A stretch of 29,549 bases of DNA from CAZJBS01 sp964544475 (lineage in GTDB: Bacteria > CLD3 > SB21). The number at the start of each line of letters is the position of its first letter. The first letter of the stretch is position 1. Position numbers and translations under genes: made by a program. The notes under the pieces were generated by a model. That model saw only the letters and a list, made by a program, of their open reading frames with translations, searched no databases and had not been told where the DNA came from. The DNA lies in NCBI GenBank assembly GCA_964544475.1, contig CAZJBS010000038.1:1-29549 (forward strand), given 5' to 3'. Below are positions 1-8,433 of this stretch, piece by piece.

Positions 1-10
1 TGGATTCCCG

Positions 11-1081
11 CTAGACGACTTTTTCCACCCAGCCGTAGGGGTCCTTGCGTTCCAAATACTGAATGCCGAGCAATTCGTCGTACAATTTTCGGGAGAGCTC
101 GCCGACGGCGCTGTCACCCACGCGGTAGTCCGCGTCCTTGTAATGCAATTCGCCGACGGGAGAAATGACGGCCGCCGTGCCGGACCCGAACACCTCTTTC
201 AGTCGGCCGGTCCTGGCGCCGTCGATAACTTCGTCAATGCTGATCTTGCGTTCCGAGGCCTGCAGGCCCCAATCGCGACACAGCCGCAGTACGGAATCGC
301 GCGTGATGCCGGGCAGGATGGTCCCATCCAGGGGACTGGTGGCGACTTCATCTTCGAAACGGAAAAAAATATTCATCGTGCCGACTTCTTCGATGTACTT
401 CAGTTCCTTTGCATCCAGCCAGAGGACCTGGCCATAACCCTTCTTCTTGGCTTCCATCGCCGGGAAAAGACTCGCCGCGTAATTGGCGCCGGTTTTGGCT
501 TCACCCAAACCACCCCGGGCCGCGCGGATGTAGTGATCGGAGACAAAAATCTTGATGGGGTTGAATCCCTCCGGGTAGTAATTCCCGACCGGACCAACGA
601 TGATGTAGAAGAGATACTCCGACGACACCTTCACGCCGACGCACGCCTCCGTCGCTATCATCGTCGGGCGTACGTAGAGCGCCGTGCCGCGTTTACGGGG
701 CACCCACTCCTGATCGATGGCCACCAGTTTCTTCAACGCCATGTTCGCAAATTCCACGTCCAATTCCGGCATGCACAGCCGTTTGGCGGAACGGTTCATG
801 CGCAGCCAATTGTCGCGTGAACGGAAAAGGTAGATGCCGTCCCTGGTGCGATAGGCTTTCAGGCCTTCAAAAATTTCCTGAGCATAATGGAAAACCATGG
901 CGGCCGGATCCATTTGGAGGGGACGGTAGGGTTCAATCGTGGGCCGGTGCCATCCGTGGTCGGCCGTCCAGGTCATATGAAAAAAATGATCTGAGAAATA
1001 CCTGCCAAAACCAAGTTCCGAATCTTCCGAAGGTTTCTTTTTACGCTGGTCGCCGGCGATTTGTGTGATTTCGATTTCCAT
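11..1081 (-). CDS. ilvE: Branched-chain amino acid aminotransferase
   Basis: PLP-dependent fold-type IV transaminase that interconverts Leu, Ile and Val with their 2-oxo acids in the cytoplasm, using 2-oxoglutarate/glutamate. The 356-residue length and the motifs FHYAQEIFEGLKAYR (about 64-78) and EAKTGANYAAS (195-204, with Lys196 the expected PLP Schiff-base lysine) fit the eukaryote-like class II IlvE branch, which is longer than the E. coli type (about 309). The frame is open further upstream to 1162, but I chose the ATG at 1081 because AAAGGAG lies 6 nt before it and homology begins there. The stop is TAG at 11-13. The gene is divergent from the M28 peptidase, with 242 bp between starts, and no other ilv genes are visible. 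The family assignment is confident. Confidence 0.95.
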   Translation of the reverse strand: MEIEITQIAGDQRKKKPSEDSELGFGRYFSDHFFHMTWTADHGWHRPTIEPYRPLQMDPAAMVFHYAQEIFEGLKAYRTRDGIYLFRSRDNWLRMNRSAKRLCMPELDVEFANMALKKLVAIDQEWVPRKRGTALYVRPTMIATEACVGVKVSSEYLFYIIVGPVGNYYPEGFNPIKIFVSDHYIRAARGGLGEAKTGANYAASLFPAMEAKKKGYGQVLWLDAKELKYIEEVGTMNIFFRFEDEVATSPLDGTILPGITRDSVLRLCRDWGLQASERKISIDEVIDGARTGRLKEVFGSGTAAVISPVGELHYKDADYRVGDSAVGELSRKLYDELLGIQYLERKDPYGWVEKVV

Positions 1082-1323
1082 ATCCAACTCCTTTGGGCGT
1101 CCTGTGCACACATGCTTTCTTGCAAAGCGCGTCAATATCGCAATATTATTGCCATAAAACAAGACCTATCGGGCTTCGGCGATCCCTGCAGGCCGGCATT
1201 GGTCGGGTGTACCCTGCAAAAAGTTACCAATTGGCACGGTCCGCTCACGTCCTTTTTTTGTTGATAACACGGAGCGGAATACCTACAATGGGCGCCACGG
1301 ATCCAACCAAAAAAAGAGACGGT

Positions 1324-2772
1324 ATGCGCTTTTTTTTCATTCTGACTCTCTCATCGTTCGCCATGACGGGTTGTCGTCCCGCTGCCCTCTCGGACGACTA
1401 CCGTCCGGACATGGATCATATTTTGATCCCATTGAGAATACTCGCTTCTGACTCGTTGGAAGGACGGGAGGCCGGCACGGTCGGTGAAGACATGGCCGCG
1501 CGTTACCTCGCCGCCCAATTGAGACAATATGGCATACAGCCGTTCGCGTATCCGGCCGGAATCGCCGCCCACGACAGCCTGACCTTTCTTCAGCCGTTTG
1601 ATGCCGTCAAGGTGACCGTTCTTGCGTCGTCCGGAATGACCCTCGTCGATTCCGGCGATCTTCGTAATGCGTATTTCTGGTTTGGGGAACATATGGTGAA
1701 TTTTCACCAGTATGTTTTTGACACGGACTTCGACGGACCGGTGGTGTTTGCGGGTTACGGCATCACGGCGCCGGAATTCGGCTACGACGATTACGAAGGA
1801 CTGGATGTGCGCGGAAAGATCGTGCTGGCGCTGGATGGCGAACCCTACTCGGATCGGGATGATTTTTTCTTTGCCGATATTCCAAGCTCGTATTCCAGTG
1901 CGTTATATTACAAGCGGCATCGCGCCAAAGAACTTGGAGCCAGGGCCCTTGTGGTGCTGGCGTACGACAAATTGCTGGAGAAATGGGGCGAATACCGCAC
2001 GTATTTCAAGTCCGGAAAGCTTGTTTTCAAAGACGACCTGGCCGGATTCTCCGATTCCACCAGCCTCCCGTTTTTCTACGCCAATGAGTTCTTTTTCCGT
2101 CGCGTGCTCGCATCATCGCCGTTTTCTTTTGACAGCATCCGGTCCATGGCGGGCGTCGGGAACACCGTTCCCCGTTTTGGTTTGGCCGGTAAACGCATCA
2201 CGGGCCAGATGCGGACGAAACGCGTGGCGACCAAGTCCCAAAATGTGGTTGGCGTGATACCGGGCCGTGATTCCGTGTTGAAGAACGAGTACGTCGTACT
2301 GGGCGCCCACTTTGACCACCTGGGCATCAACGAGGCGGGCGATGTATTCAACGGCGCCGATGACAACGCTTCCGGTACCGTGGCGGTGCTGGAAACGGCA
2401 CGCGGTCTGGCCGGCCGCACCGATCTGCGCAGGTCCATCCTCATCATCTTTCATGGGGGCGAGGAAAAAGGTTTGCTGGGTTCGGAATACTATACCAGCG
2501 AATCCACCCTCCGTCCGGTGGAACTCTCGCAGATGGTGTGTCACCTCAACATGGACATGGTTGGACGCGAAAGCGAAGATTCGATTCATGTCATCGGCTC
2601 AGGCCGTCTGAGTTCGGAGTTGAAATCGCTCAACGAATCCATCAACCGGCGGCTGGGCCTGTTTCACTTCGACTATACGTTTGATGCGGACGACGATCCG
2701 AACCGGTACTATTACCGGAGCGACCATTACCATTACGCCCGCAACGGCATCCCGGTCGTTTTATTTTTTTAA
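1324..2772 (+). CDS. M28-family metallopeptidase lipoprotein, truncated by an in-frame stop
   Basis: Secreted zinc aminopeptidase/carboxypeptidase-like protein. I chose the ATG at 1324 because it gives a lipoprotein-type signal peptide (MRFFFILTLSSFAMTGC, Cys17); an ATG at 1288 is possible but would hide the signal. A PA-type insert (about 139-215, FAGYGITAPEFGYDDYEG) precedes the M28 catalytic domain (about 305-482). Four of the five zinc or catalytic positions of the family are visible: His329 (GAHFDH), Asp347 (NGADDNASG), Glu380/Glu381 (HGGEEKGLLGS) and Asp411 (LNMDMVG). The frame stops with TAA at 2770-2772, just before the fifth ligand motif. In the same frame the sequence continues as GKTEDYHKPSDDVEKI to 2928. 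The 482-residue product would therefore lack the last zinc ligand and is probably inactive, unless the stop is a sequencing error or is read through. Confidence 0.85.
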   Translation: MRFFFILTLSSFAMTGCRPAALSDDYRPDMDHILIPLRILASDSLEGREAGTVGEDMAARYLAAQLRQYGIQPFAYPAGIAAHDSLTFLQPFDAVKVTVLASSGMTLVDSGDLRNAYFWFGEHMVNFHQYVFDTDFDGPVVFAGYGITAPEFGYDDYEGLDVRGKIVLALDGEPYSDRDDFFFADIPSSYSSALYYKRHRAKELGARALVVLAYDKLLEKWGEYRTYFKSGKLVFKDDLAGFSDSTSLPFFYANEFFFRRVLASSPFSFDSIRSMAGVGNTVPRFGLAGKRITGQMRTKRVATKSQNVVGVIPGRDSVLKNEYVVLGAHFDHLGINEAGDVFNGADDNASGTVAVLETARGLAGRTDLRRSILIIFHGGEEKGLLGSEYYTSESTLRPVELSQMVCHLNMDMVGRESEDSIHVIGSGRLSSELKSLNESINRRLGLFHFDYTFDADDDPNRYYYRSDHYHYARNGIPVVLFF

Positions 2773-2928
2773 GGCAAGACGGAAGATTATCACAAACCCT
2801 CCGATGACGTCGAAAAGATCAATCCGTCGAAAATAGCCAGGGCTGCACGGTTGCTTTATCATCTGGCACGATCGATCGCCAATCTGGACCACCGCCTCCG
2901 CTTGGATGCGGACCCGCCAACCCATTAG
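2770..2928 (+). pseudogene. In-frame C-terminal remainder of the M28 peptidase beyond the TAA
   Basis: After the TAA at 2770-2772 the same frame stays open for 51 codons to TAG at 2926-2928. It reads GKTEDYHKPSDDVEKI followed by an amphipathic helix-like stretch (ARAARLLYHLARSIANL). DYHKPSDD matches the conserved C-terminal M28 block whose His (codon 2791-2793) is the fifth metal ligand; the block normally follows an FFF-x-G segment, here LFF-stop-G. No frameshift is needed to join the two parts. One base change in the stop codon would restore a 534-residue enzyme of normal domain length. A T7 run (2764-2770) immediately precedes the stop and could be a source of sequencing error, although a length error alone would shift the frame rather than restore it. 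Confidence 0.75.
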
Positions 2929-2995
2929 ATCGTTTGATTTTCTGTCCCAAATTGGATATGCTCAGTCAGATTCGTCCACCAGCACGTACGTGTTC

Positions 2996-4381
2996 ATGAG
3001 CGATCGAGGTCCCAAAACCATTCCGCTTACGGTGCTCGATCATGCGTTTGCCGCCGGATCCGGCGGGACCCGCACCGTCGCCGTGGTTTCTCTCGGATGT
3101 CCGAAGAACCAGGTTGATTCGGAAGTCATCCTGGGCAACCTGAAGCATTCCCGCGTGGTCGACGATGCCGCCGAGGCCGATACGATCGTCATCAACACCT
3201 GCGGTTTCATCGAGAGCGCCAAACAGGAATCCATTCAGGCCATCGTTGAGGCGATCAAACTCAAACAGGAGGCGGCACGCCGTGGGATCCGCAAAGAAGT
3301 GATTGTCACGGGATGCCTGTCGCAACGGTACAGGCAGGAGCTGTCGGATCACATGCCGGAAGTCGACGCGTTTTTCGGAGTAAATGAATTCGACAAGGTC
3401 ACCGCCCGCATCGAAGGTCATCACCAGCAGGTGCTCTTCACCGAACGCGTTCTGCTGAATCAGAGGCACTACGCCTACCTGAAGATCTCCGAAGGATGCA
3501 ATCAACGATGCAGTTTCTGCTACATACCAATGATCCGGGGCAATCTGATCAGCAAGTCCATTGAGGACAATGTCGCCGAAGCCCGGCGTCTCGCGGAATC
3601 GGGGGTCCGGGAACTCATTCTGGTTTCGCAGGACACGTCGTCGTATGGATACGATTTTGATCGCAATGCGCAGCGGCTCAGGCAAAACCATCATCTGATC
3701 CTCCTGTTGGAAAAATTGAGCAACGTGGAAGGAATCGACTGGATTCGCGTTATGTATGTGTATCCTTCGTTGTTTTCCGACGACCTGGTGCGTTTCATCG
3801 GCCAGAACGAAAAGATCTGCAAGTACGTGGATATGCCATTGCAACACATTTCTGACCGGATATTGACCAGTATGAGACGGCATACCACGAAAGCCGCCAC
3901 GCTGGCTTTGCTGGAGAAGCTCCGGGCGGACATTCCCGGCGTTTGTGTCCGGACCTCATTCATCGTCGGGTATCCGGGGGAAACCGACGAGGATTTCGAG
4001 GAACTCCGTGATTTTGTGGAGACGTTTCGATTTGACCGGATGGGTGTTTTCACGTATTCGGAAGAAGAGGGCACGCACGCGGCGACATTGAAACCCCGTG
4101 TGCCAAAAAAAGTCAAGCTGGATCGATACAACCGGCTCATGGAATTGCAGCGGCACATCTCGCTGGAAAAGAACACGGCAATGATAGGCCGGACGATGAA
4201 GGTGATTGTGGACACGGAAGATCCCGAACACTTTGTCGGACGATCGGAGGCGGACGCTCCGGAAATCGACAATGAGATTCTGATACAGAAGTCGCCGTCG
4301 TTGACGGTCGGGCACATGGCCGATGTGACGATCACCGACGCGGTTGAATACGATTTGATGGCCGAGCTTTCGGTTCAATAA
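2996..4381 (+). CDS. rimO: Ribosomal protein S12 methylthiotransferase RimO
   Basis: Radical-SAM enzyme that adds a methylthio group to the conserved Asp of ribosomal protein S12. It has the N-terminal MTTase domain with three cluster cysteines (Cys35 in SLGCPKNQVDSE, Cys69 in NTCGFIESAKQES, Cys107 in VTGCLSQ). The radical-SAM CxxxCxxC follows (Cys168, Cys172, Cys175 in EGCNQRCSFCYIP), and a TRAM-like C-terminus ends the 461-residue protein. The SLGCPKN wording and S12-type spacing favour RimO over MiaB. The start is uncertain: ATG 2996 leaves about 25 residues before the core, GTG 2990 and ATG 2906 are in frame, and none has a good Shine-Dalgarno. It heads the plus-strand cluster, with the next gene 13 bp downstream. 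Confidence 0.93.
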   Translation: MSDRGPKTIPLTVLDHAFAAGSGGTRTVAVVSLGCPKNQVDSEVILGNLKHSRVVDDAAEADTIVINTCGFIESAKQESIQAIVEAIKLKQEAARRGIRKEVIVTGCLSQRYRQELSDHMPEVDAFFGVNEFDKVTARIEGHHQQVLFTERVLLNQRHYAYLKISEGCNQRCSFCYIPMIRGNLISKSIEDNVAEARRLAESGVRELILVSQDTSSYGYDFDRNAQRLRQNHHLILLLEKLSNVEGIDWIRVMYVYPSLFSDDLVRFIGQNEKICKYVDMPLQHISDRILTSMRRHTTKAATLALLEKLRADIPGVCVRTSFIVGYPGETDEDFEELRDFVETFRFDRMGVFTYSEEEGTHAATLKPRVPKKVKLDRYNRLMELQRHISLEKNTAMIGRTMKVIVDTEDPEHFVGRSEADAPEIDNEILIQKSPSLTVGHMADVTITDAVEYDLMAELSVQ

Positions 4382-4394
4382 CAAGGAAAACCAT

Positions 4395-5729
4395 ATGCCC
4401 GTTCGACATGTTTGGTGGTTGGTATTGCTCATGGTTCTGGGTCGTCCCCTGGCGGCGCAACTGGAAACCGGCAAAGCCTCCGGCGGCCCATTCTTCTTTC
4501 TCGACGCGGCCAATTTTGCCTCAAAGGACACGGCCAAAGGCCGCCTGGAAGTTTTTATCAAAGTGGCGTACAGCGAACTGCTGTTTTCCAAATTCCACAA
4601 CACGTTTCGATCGCAATACGAAATCACGTATACGCTGGCAGACAAAGCCGGCAATCTGATCGAACGGGAAAGCCAGGACCGGGATATTACGACGTCCGAT
4701 TATTCTGAAACGACGTCGGATTTGCGATTCCATTTTAACCGGTTCACGTTCGAAGTTGCGCCGGGCGAGTACATACTCACCGCGACCCTGACGGACCGGG
4801 AAACTCAGAAATTCGGCCAGCGCCGGATGAACGTTTTGGTCCGCACGTTCCGAGACAAGAAACTGGCCATCAGCGACCTGATCTTTGCCGACAAGATTCA
4901 GAAGGACACGCTGCTGGACATCATCAATATTGTTCCCAATGTCTTCAAGAGTTTTGACAATGAGTTTACAAAGTACCTGGTCTATTTTGAAATCTACGAC
5001 GCCAGGTTCACACTGTTTTCGAGAGACAACGATGGCGACGTGCCGGCCGATCCGGATTCGATACTCGTCCGTTATCGGATTCTGGACAAGAACCAGAAGG
5101 TTGTTCTGGAGGACTCTTCCCGCAAGACCGTCGGACGTTTTCAGACTTTCAGTTCGATTGAGATCGACAAACGGAACATCGGGTACGGCAAGTATGTGCT
5201 CGATCTGTCCATATACCACAGCGGCCTGCGGGCCTCTGCAAAATCCGTTTTTGATGTAAGGCTGTCGACCTTCAACACGCCGTCGCAAACCCTTGGGTTT
5301 GATCTTGATGAAGCCATCCGGCAGATGAAACATGTGACCCGCAATGTCAATCTGGGCAAGGTGTTGAAAACGTCCCAGGAGGAAAGGGAAAAATTTTTTA
5401 TTGATTTCTGGAAAGGCAAAGACCCCACGCCCGATACGGAAAAGAACGAATTGATGGAGGAATACTATCGCCGCGTGGAATATGCCAATCGGTATTTTAC
5501 AGGAGGTTTCCGCGACGGCTGGGATACGGACCGTGGTATGGTCTATATCATTATGGCGGCGCCGGACGATATCGAACGGCACCCGTATGATCCGGATGCG
5601 AAGCCGTTTGAGATTTGGTATTATTACCAGGCCAATTTGAAACTGTATTTTGTCGACTATCATGGATTCGGCGATTTCGAACTGTATAATCGGATGGAAT
5701 TCGAAAGTTACGTTTTCACCCGCCGATGA
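4395..5729 (+). CDS. Secreted GWxTD domain-containing protein (first copy)
   Basis: Exported protein of 444 residues with a Sec signal peptide (VWWLVLLMVLGRPLAA, cleavage likely before Gln22), so it should act in the periplasm or at the cell surface. The N-terminal two thirds look like beta-rich domains with alternating hydrophobic strands. The C-terminal part has the segment EKFFIDFWKGKDPTPDTEKNE and then GWDTD at about 375-379, followed by RGMVYIIMAAPDDIE and FEIWYYY. This is the GWxTD domain, whose function is not known. AAGGA lies 8 nt before the ATG. The gene sits 13 bp after rimO, and its stop overlaps the next start (ATGA at 5726-5729), so translation is likely coupled. A paralogue with the same architecture lies at 13717-15129 on the other strand. 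Confidence 0.88.
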   Translation: MPVRHVWWLVLLMVLGRPLAAQLETGKASGGPFFFLDAANFASKDTAKGRLEVFIKVAYSELLFSKFHNTFRSQYEITYTLADKAGNLIERESQDRDITTSDYSETTSDLRFHFNRFTFEVAPGEYILTATLTDRETQKFGQRRMNVLVRTFRDKKLAISDLIFADKIQKDTLLDIINIVPNVFKSFDNEFTKYLVYFEIYDARFTLFSRDNDGDVPADPDSILVRYRILDKNQKVVLEDSSRKTVGRFQTFSSIEIDKRNIGYGKYVLDLSIYHSGLRASAKSVFDVRLSTFNTPSQTLGFDLDEAIRQMKHVTRNVNLGKVLKTSQEEREKFFIDFWKGKDPTPDTEKNELMEEYYRRVEYANRYFTGGFRDGWDTDRGMVYIIMAAPDDIERHPYDPDAKPFEIWYYYQANLKLYFVDYHGFGDFELYNRMEFESYVFTRR

Positions 5730-6247
5730 TCAGGCACCGATTGATCTCCGGCATGCCCCAGATTGGCAAAACCACGGCGCTGTTGCGCATTCGGGACCAC
5801 CTGAAGGCGCCCTGCCAGGGCTTTCATACCGAGGCGATCCATGATGGCGGCCGAAAGACGGGCTTGTGCGTGATCACCCATAATCAGCGGCGTTATGTCG
5901 TATCGAGCCGCCAGGTTTCCCCCATTCGCGTGGGCAGGTATTACGTGCATACGGCGATCCTGGATCAGGCTGTCGACGAGGCGTTGACCCCGGATGGTCA
6001 GTCACTCGTTGTCTATGTCGATGAGATCGGGACGCTGCTTTGCCAGTCGGCACGATTCGTGTACAGACTGGAGTCCCTTTTCGAAACCCATGTCGTGATC
6101 GGCACCATCGCAAGACACGGCCATCCTCTGGTGGAACGGATTCGGAGGCGTCCGGATGTGGCCTTGGTCGAAATCGACGCAGAAAACCGCGACCGCATCG
6201 TCGGCGAAATCACCCAAGCCATTGACCTGGAGACGCCAGTTGGATAG
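5726..6247 (+). CDS. THEP1-type P-loop nucleoside triphosphatase
   Basis: Small cytoplasmic NTPase of 173 residues resembling the THEP1/NTPase_1 family, which hydrolyses nucleoside triphosphates in vitro and has no settled physiological role. The P-loop is GMPQIGKTT (9-17), where the family usually has GxPGxGKTT, so Gln replaces the second Gly. The Walker B motif is LVVYVDEIG with Asp99 and Glu100. IRVGRYYV (67-74) matches the family motif following the first beta hairpin. The Lys-Met-Glu that usually follows DEIG is replaced by Thr-Leu-Leu. The start codon overlaps the GWxTD stop (ATGA), and the C-terminal 8 bp overlap the proposed start of era, so the three genes are probably translated as a coupled set. 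Confidence 0.8.
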   Translation: MIRHRLISGMPQIGKTTALLRIRDHLKAPCQGFHTEAIHDGGRKTGLCVITHNQRRYVVSSRQVSPIRVGRYYVHTAILDQAVDEALTPDGQSLVVYVDEIGTLLCQSARFVYRLESLFETHVVIGTIARHGHPLVERIRRRPDVALVEIDAENRDRIVGEITQAIDLETPVG

Positions 6248-7148
6248 TCCGTCCGTCCGTCCGCACCGCTGTGGCTATGTGACCATTCTCGGCCAGCCCA
6301 ATGTGGGCAAGTCCACCCTGATGAACCAACTGCTTCGGGTGAAGCTGTCCATTGTGACGCCGAAACCGCAAACGACCCGTCAACGTGTGCTCGGCGTGCT
6401 GACGGACGATCAGGTTCAAATCATTTTTCTGGACACCCCCGGAATCATCCAGCCGAAGTATTCGCTTCATTTGGCCATGATGAAAATCGTCGACCAGGCG
6501 GTGCAAAGCGCGGACGTGCTCATGGTGATGACGGACGTGACATCGCCCGACGATCCCGAATTCGTGGAAGAACTGTTGAAATCTTCGCTGGCCGCGTCCT
6601 CGTTGCCCAAACTGCTGGTGATGAACAAGATCGATCGCGTGGCGAAACCGGATTTGCTCCCTCTGATGGACCGGTACGTGCGCATGGGCGCTTTCACGGA
6701 CACGATTCCCATTTCCGCGCTGGCCGATGACGGCCTGGACCGCATCAAGTCCTGCCTTGCGAAGCTGCTGCCCGAGCAGGAGGCGTTTTATTCGGCGGAT
6801 GTCTTGACGGAACAACCGGAGCGGTTCTTTGTATCCGAGATCATCCGTGAGAAGATTTTTTTTCGCTTTTCGGAAGAGATTCCGTATTCGACCGACGTCG
6901 TGATTGAAGAATTCAAAGAAAGACAGGGCCACAAAGATTTCATCCGGGCGGTCATCATCGTGGAACGGGAGTCGCAGAAAGCCATTCTGATAGGCAGAAA
7001 AGGCGAGGCGTTGAAACGTGTCGGTGCGGAAGCGCGTGCATCCATTGAGCGCTTTCTCGAACGGCCGGTGTTCCTGGAACTGTGGGTCAAAGTCAGGCCG
7101 GACTGGCGCGACAACAAGAACGTGCTCAGGGATCTGGGTTACTTGTGA
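6240..7148 (+). CDS. era: GTPase Era
   Basis: Essential GTPase that binds the 3' end of 16S rRNA during 30S assembly. All signature motifs are present in the 302-residue reading: G1 GQPNVGKST (18-26), G2 TTRQRV (45-50), G3 DTPG (65-68) and G4 NKID (129-132). A C-terminal KH domain contains AILIGRKGEALKRVG and ends LWVKVRPDWRDN. The chosen start is TTG at 6240, because it gives the usual family length and has GGAG about 9 nt upstream. The only in-frame ATG nearby (6156) would add 28 residues lying wholly inside the preceding gene and lacking family similarity. The TTG overlaps the NTPase stop by 8 bp. The family call is very secure; the start is moderately so. Confidence 0.95.
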   Translation: MDSPSVRPHRCGYVTILGQPNVGKSTLMNQLLRVKLSIVTPKPQTTRQRVLGVLTDDQVQIIFLDTPGIIQPKYSLHLAMMKIVDQAVQSADVLMVMTDVTSPDDPEFVEELLKSSLAASSLPKLLVMNKIDRVAKPDLLPLMDRYVRMGAFTDTIPISALADDGLDRIKSCLAKLLPEQEAFYSADVLTEQPERFFVSEIIREKIFFRFSEEIPYSTDVVIEEFKERQGHKDFIRAVIIVERESQKAILIGRKGEALKRVGAEARASIERFLERPVFLELWVKVRPDWRDNKNVLRDLGYL

Positions 7149-7191
7149 GGCCACCAAACGTCACCGACGGATTTGTCTGGTTTTCCGAATT

Positions 7192-8433
7192 ATGATAACC
7201 GTTGAAGAGGCTCTTGCCAAAGTAATGCTTCATTCCAGGCCGCTGAATGCGACGATGGTGAGTTCGGCCGTGGCCGCAGGTTTTGTCCTGGACGAGGACA
7301 TCATCTCTTCTGAAAACGTTCCCGCCTTCGATCATTCGGCCATGGATGGCTACGCGGTGCGAAGCGAGGATACGCGGGAAGCCACCAAACCATCACCCGT
7401 GCGGTTGAAGGTCGTTGATCGCATCTTTGCCGGGCAGGTCTCCACGAAAATCGTCGGCAAGGGTCAGTGCATCCAACTCATGACCGGAGCGCCCATGCCG
7501 TCAGGCGCCGACGCGGTCGTCAAAGTGGAAGACACGGCGCCCGCCTCATCGGACGCCATCGACGTTTTGGAGCCCGTACGTCCTTCTGAAAACCGTCGAT
7601 GCGCCGGGGATAGCATCCAATCAGGGCAGAAACTATTTGATCGCGGAAGACGTCTGAACCCTTATGACACCGGGCTGCTGGCGTCCATTGGCCGCACCAG
7701 CGTGCGCGTGATTCGCAAACCGCGCGTGGCGATCCTGGCCACCGGTGACGAGTTGGTTAGTCCCGATGCCAACCTGAGGCCCGGTCAACAACGTGCCAGC
7801 ACGGGCTTTGTTGTCTCGAGCCTGTTACGACGTCTCGACATATCCCACGACGATCTCGGCATCGTGCCCGACACACCGGAGGCGACCATGAACACCTTGC
7901 GACGTGCGTTCACCTGCGACGTGGTCCTTTCCACGGGTGGCGTGTCGATGGGTGAAGCTGATCATGTTCGTGAAGCGTTGGTCCGACTTGACGTGGATGT
8001 GCATTTCTGGAAGGTCAGCCAGCGACCGGGCAAACCTCTGGTATTTGCTTCCAACGCCTCGACGTTGTTTTTCGGGCTGCCGGGCAATCCGGTGAGTTCC
8101 CTTGTGTGTTTTGACCTCTATGTCGTACCGTCGTTGCACGCGTTATCCGGCCACACCAGGTATCGTCCGCTTTGCGTGGACGCGGTTTCGGAGTCGGTCA
8201 TTCCCGGGAAGAAGGGGCTTCGCCGGTTTATTCGCGGCCGGGTGTCCCGTTCGGGCATGGGCTTGTCGGTGAAACCACTGGACAACCAAAGTTCCGGCGC
8301 GCTTTCGTCATTGGCTTTTTCCAATGGCTTGATTGATTTGGCGGAGGACGCCGGCGAGGTCCGGCCCGGCGATGTCGTTCGTGTGTTGATTACCGAGATG
8401 GAATCCTTTTTGGCGGAAGCGTATGGATCATAG
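7192..8433 (+). CDS. moeA: Molybdopterin molybdenumtransferase MoeA
   Basis: Inserts molybdate into adenylylated molybdopterin to form the molybdenum cofactor. The 413-residue protein has the expected blocks in order: AFDHSAMDGYAVR (45-57), MTGAPMPSGADAVVKVED, ILATGDELV, STGGVSMGEADHVR and GLPGNPVSSLV, then the C-terminal domain IV. The ATG at 7192 lies 43 bp after era with no clear Shine-Dalgarno. Its end overlaps mutS2 by 11 bp. No other molybdenum cofactor biosynthesis gene is near, but a molybdenum-hydroxylase FAD subunit at 19859-20650 shows a likely user of the cofactor in the same genome. The linkage to era and mutS2 looks like simple operon packing rather than a functional partnership. 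Confidence 0.95.
   Translation: MITVEEALAKVMLHSRPLNATMVSSAVAAGFVLDEDIISSENVPAFDHSAMDGYAVRSEDTREATKPSPVRLKVVDRIFAGQVSTKIVGKGQCIQLMTGAPMPSGADAVVKVEDTAPASSDAIDVLEPVRPSENRRCAGDSIQSGQKLFDRGRRLNPYDTGLLASIGRTSVRVIRKPRVAILATGDELVSPDANLRPGQQRASTGFVVSSLLRRLDISHDDLGIVPDTPEATMNTLRRAFTCDVVLSTGGVSMGEADHVREALVRLDVDVHFWKVSQRPGKPLVFASNASTLFFGLPGNPVSSLVCFDLYVVPSLHALSGHTRYRPLCVDAVSESVIPGKKGLRRFIRGRVSRSGMGLSVKPLDNQSSGALSSLAFSNGLIDLAEDAGEVRPGDVVRVLITEMESFLAEAYGS

Noticed and set aside
1134..1147. AATAT-CGCA-ATATT dyad between ilvE and the M28 gene as an operator
   Set aside because: The arms are only 5 bp and AT-only, easily expected by chance in an AT-rich intergenic stretch.
2770..2772. TAA as a reassigned sense codon in this genome
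   Set aside because: Several intact genes in the window, such as rimO, end in TAA at the expected family length.
6156..6239. Upstream ATG extension of era
   Set aside because: The extra 28 residues lie completely inside the NTPase gene and lack family similarity; TTG at 6240 gives the usual length and has a Shine-Dalgarno.
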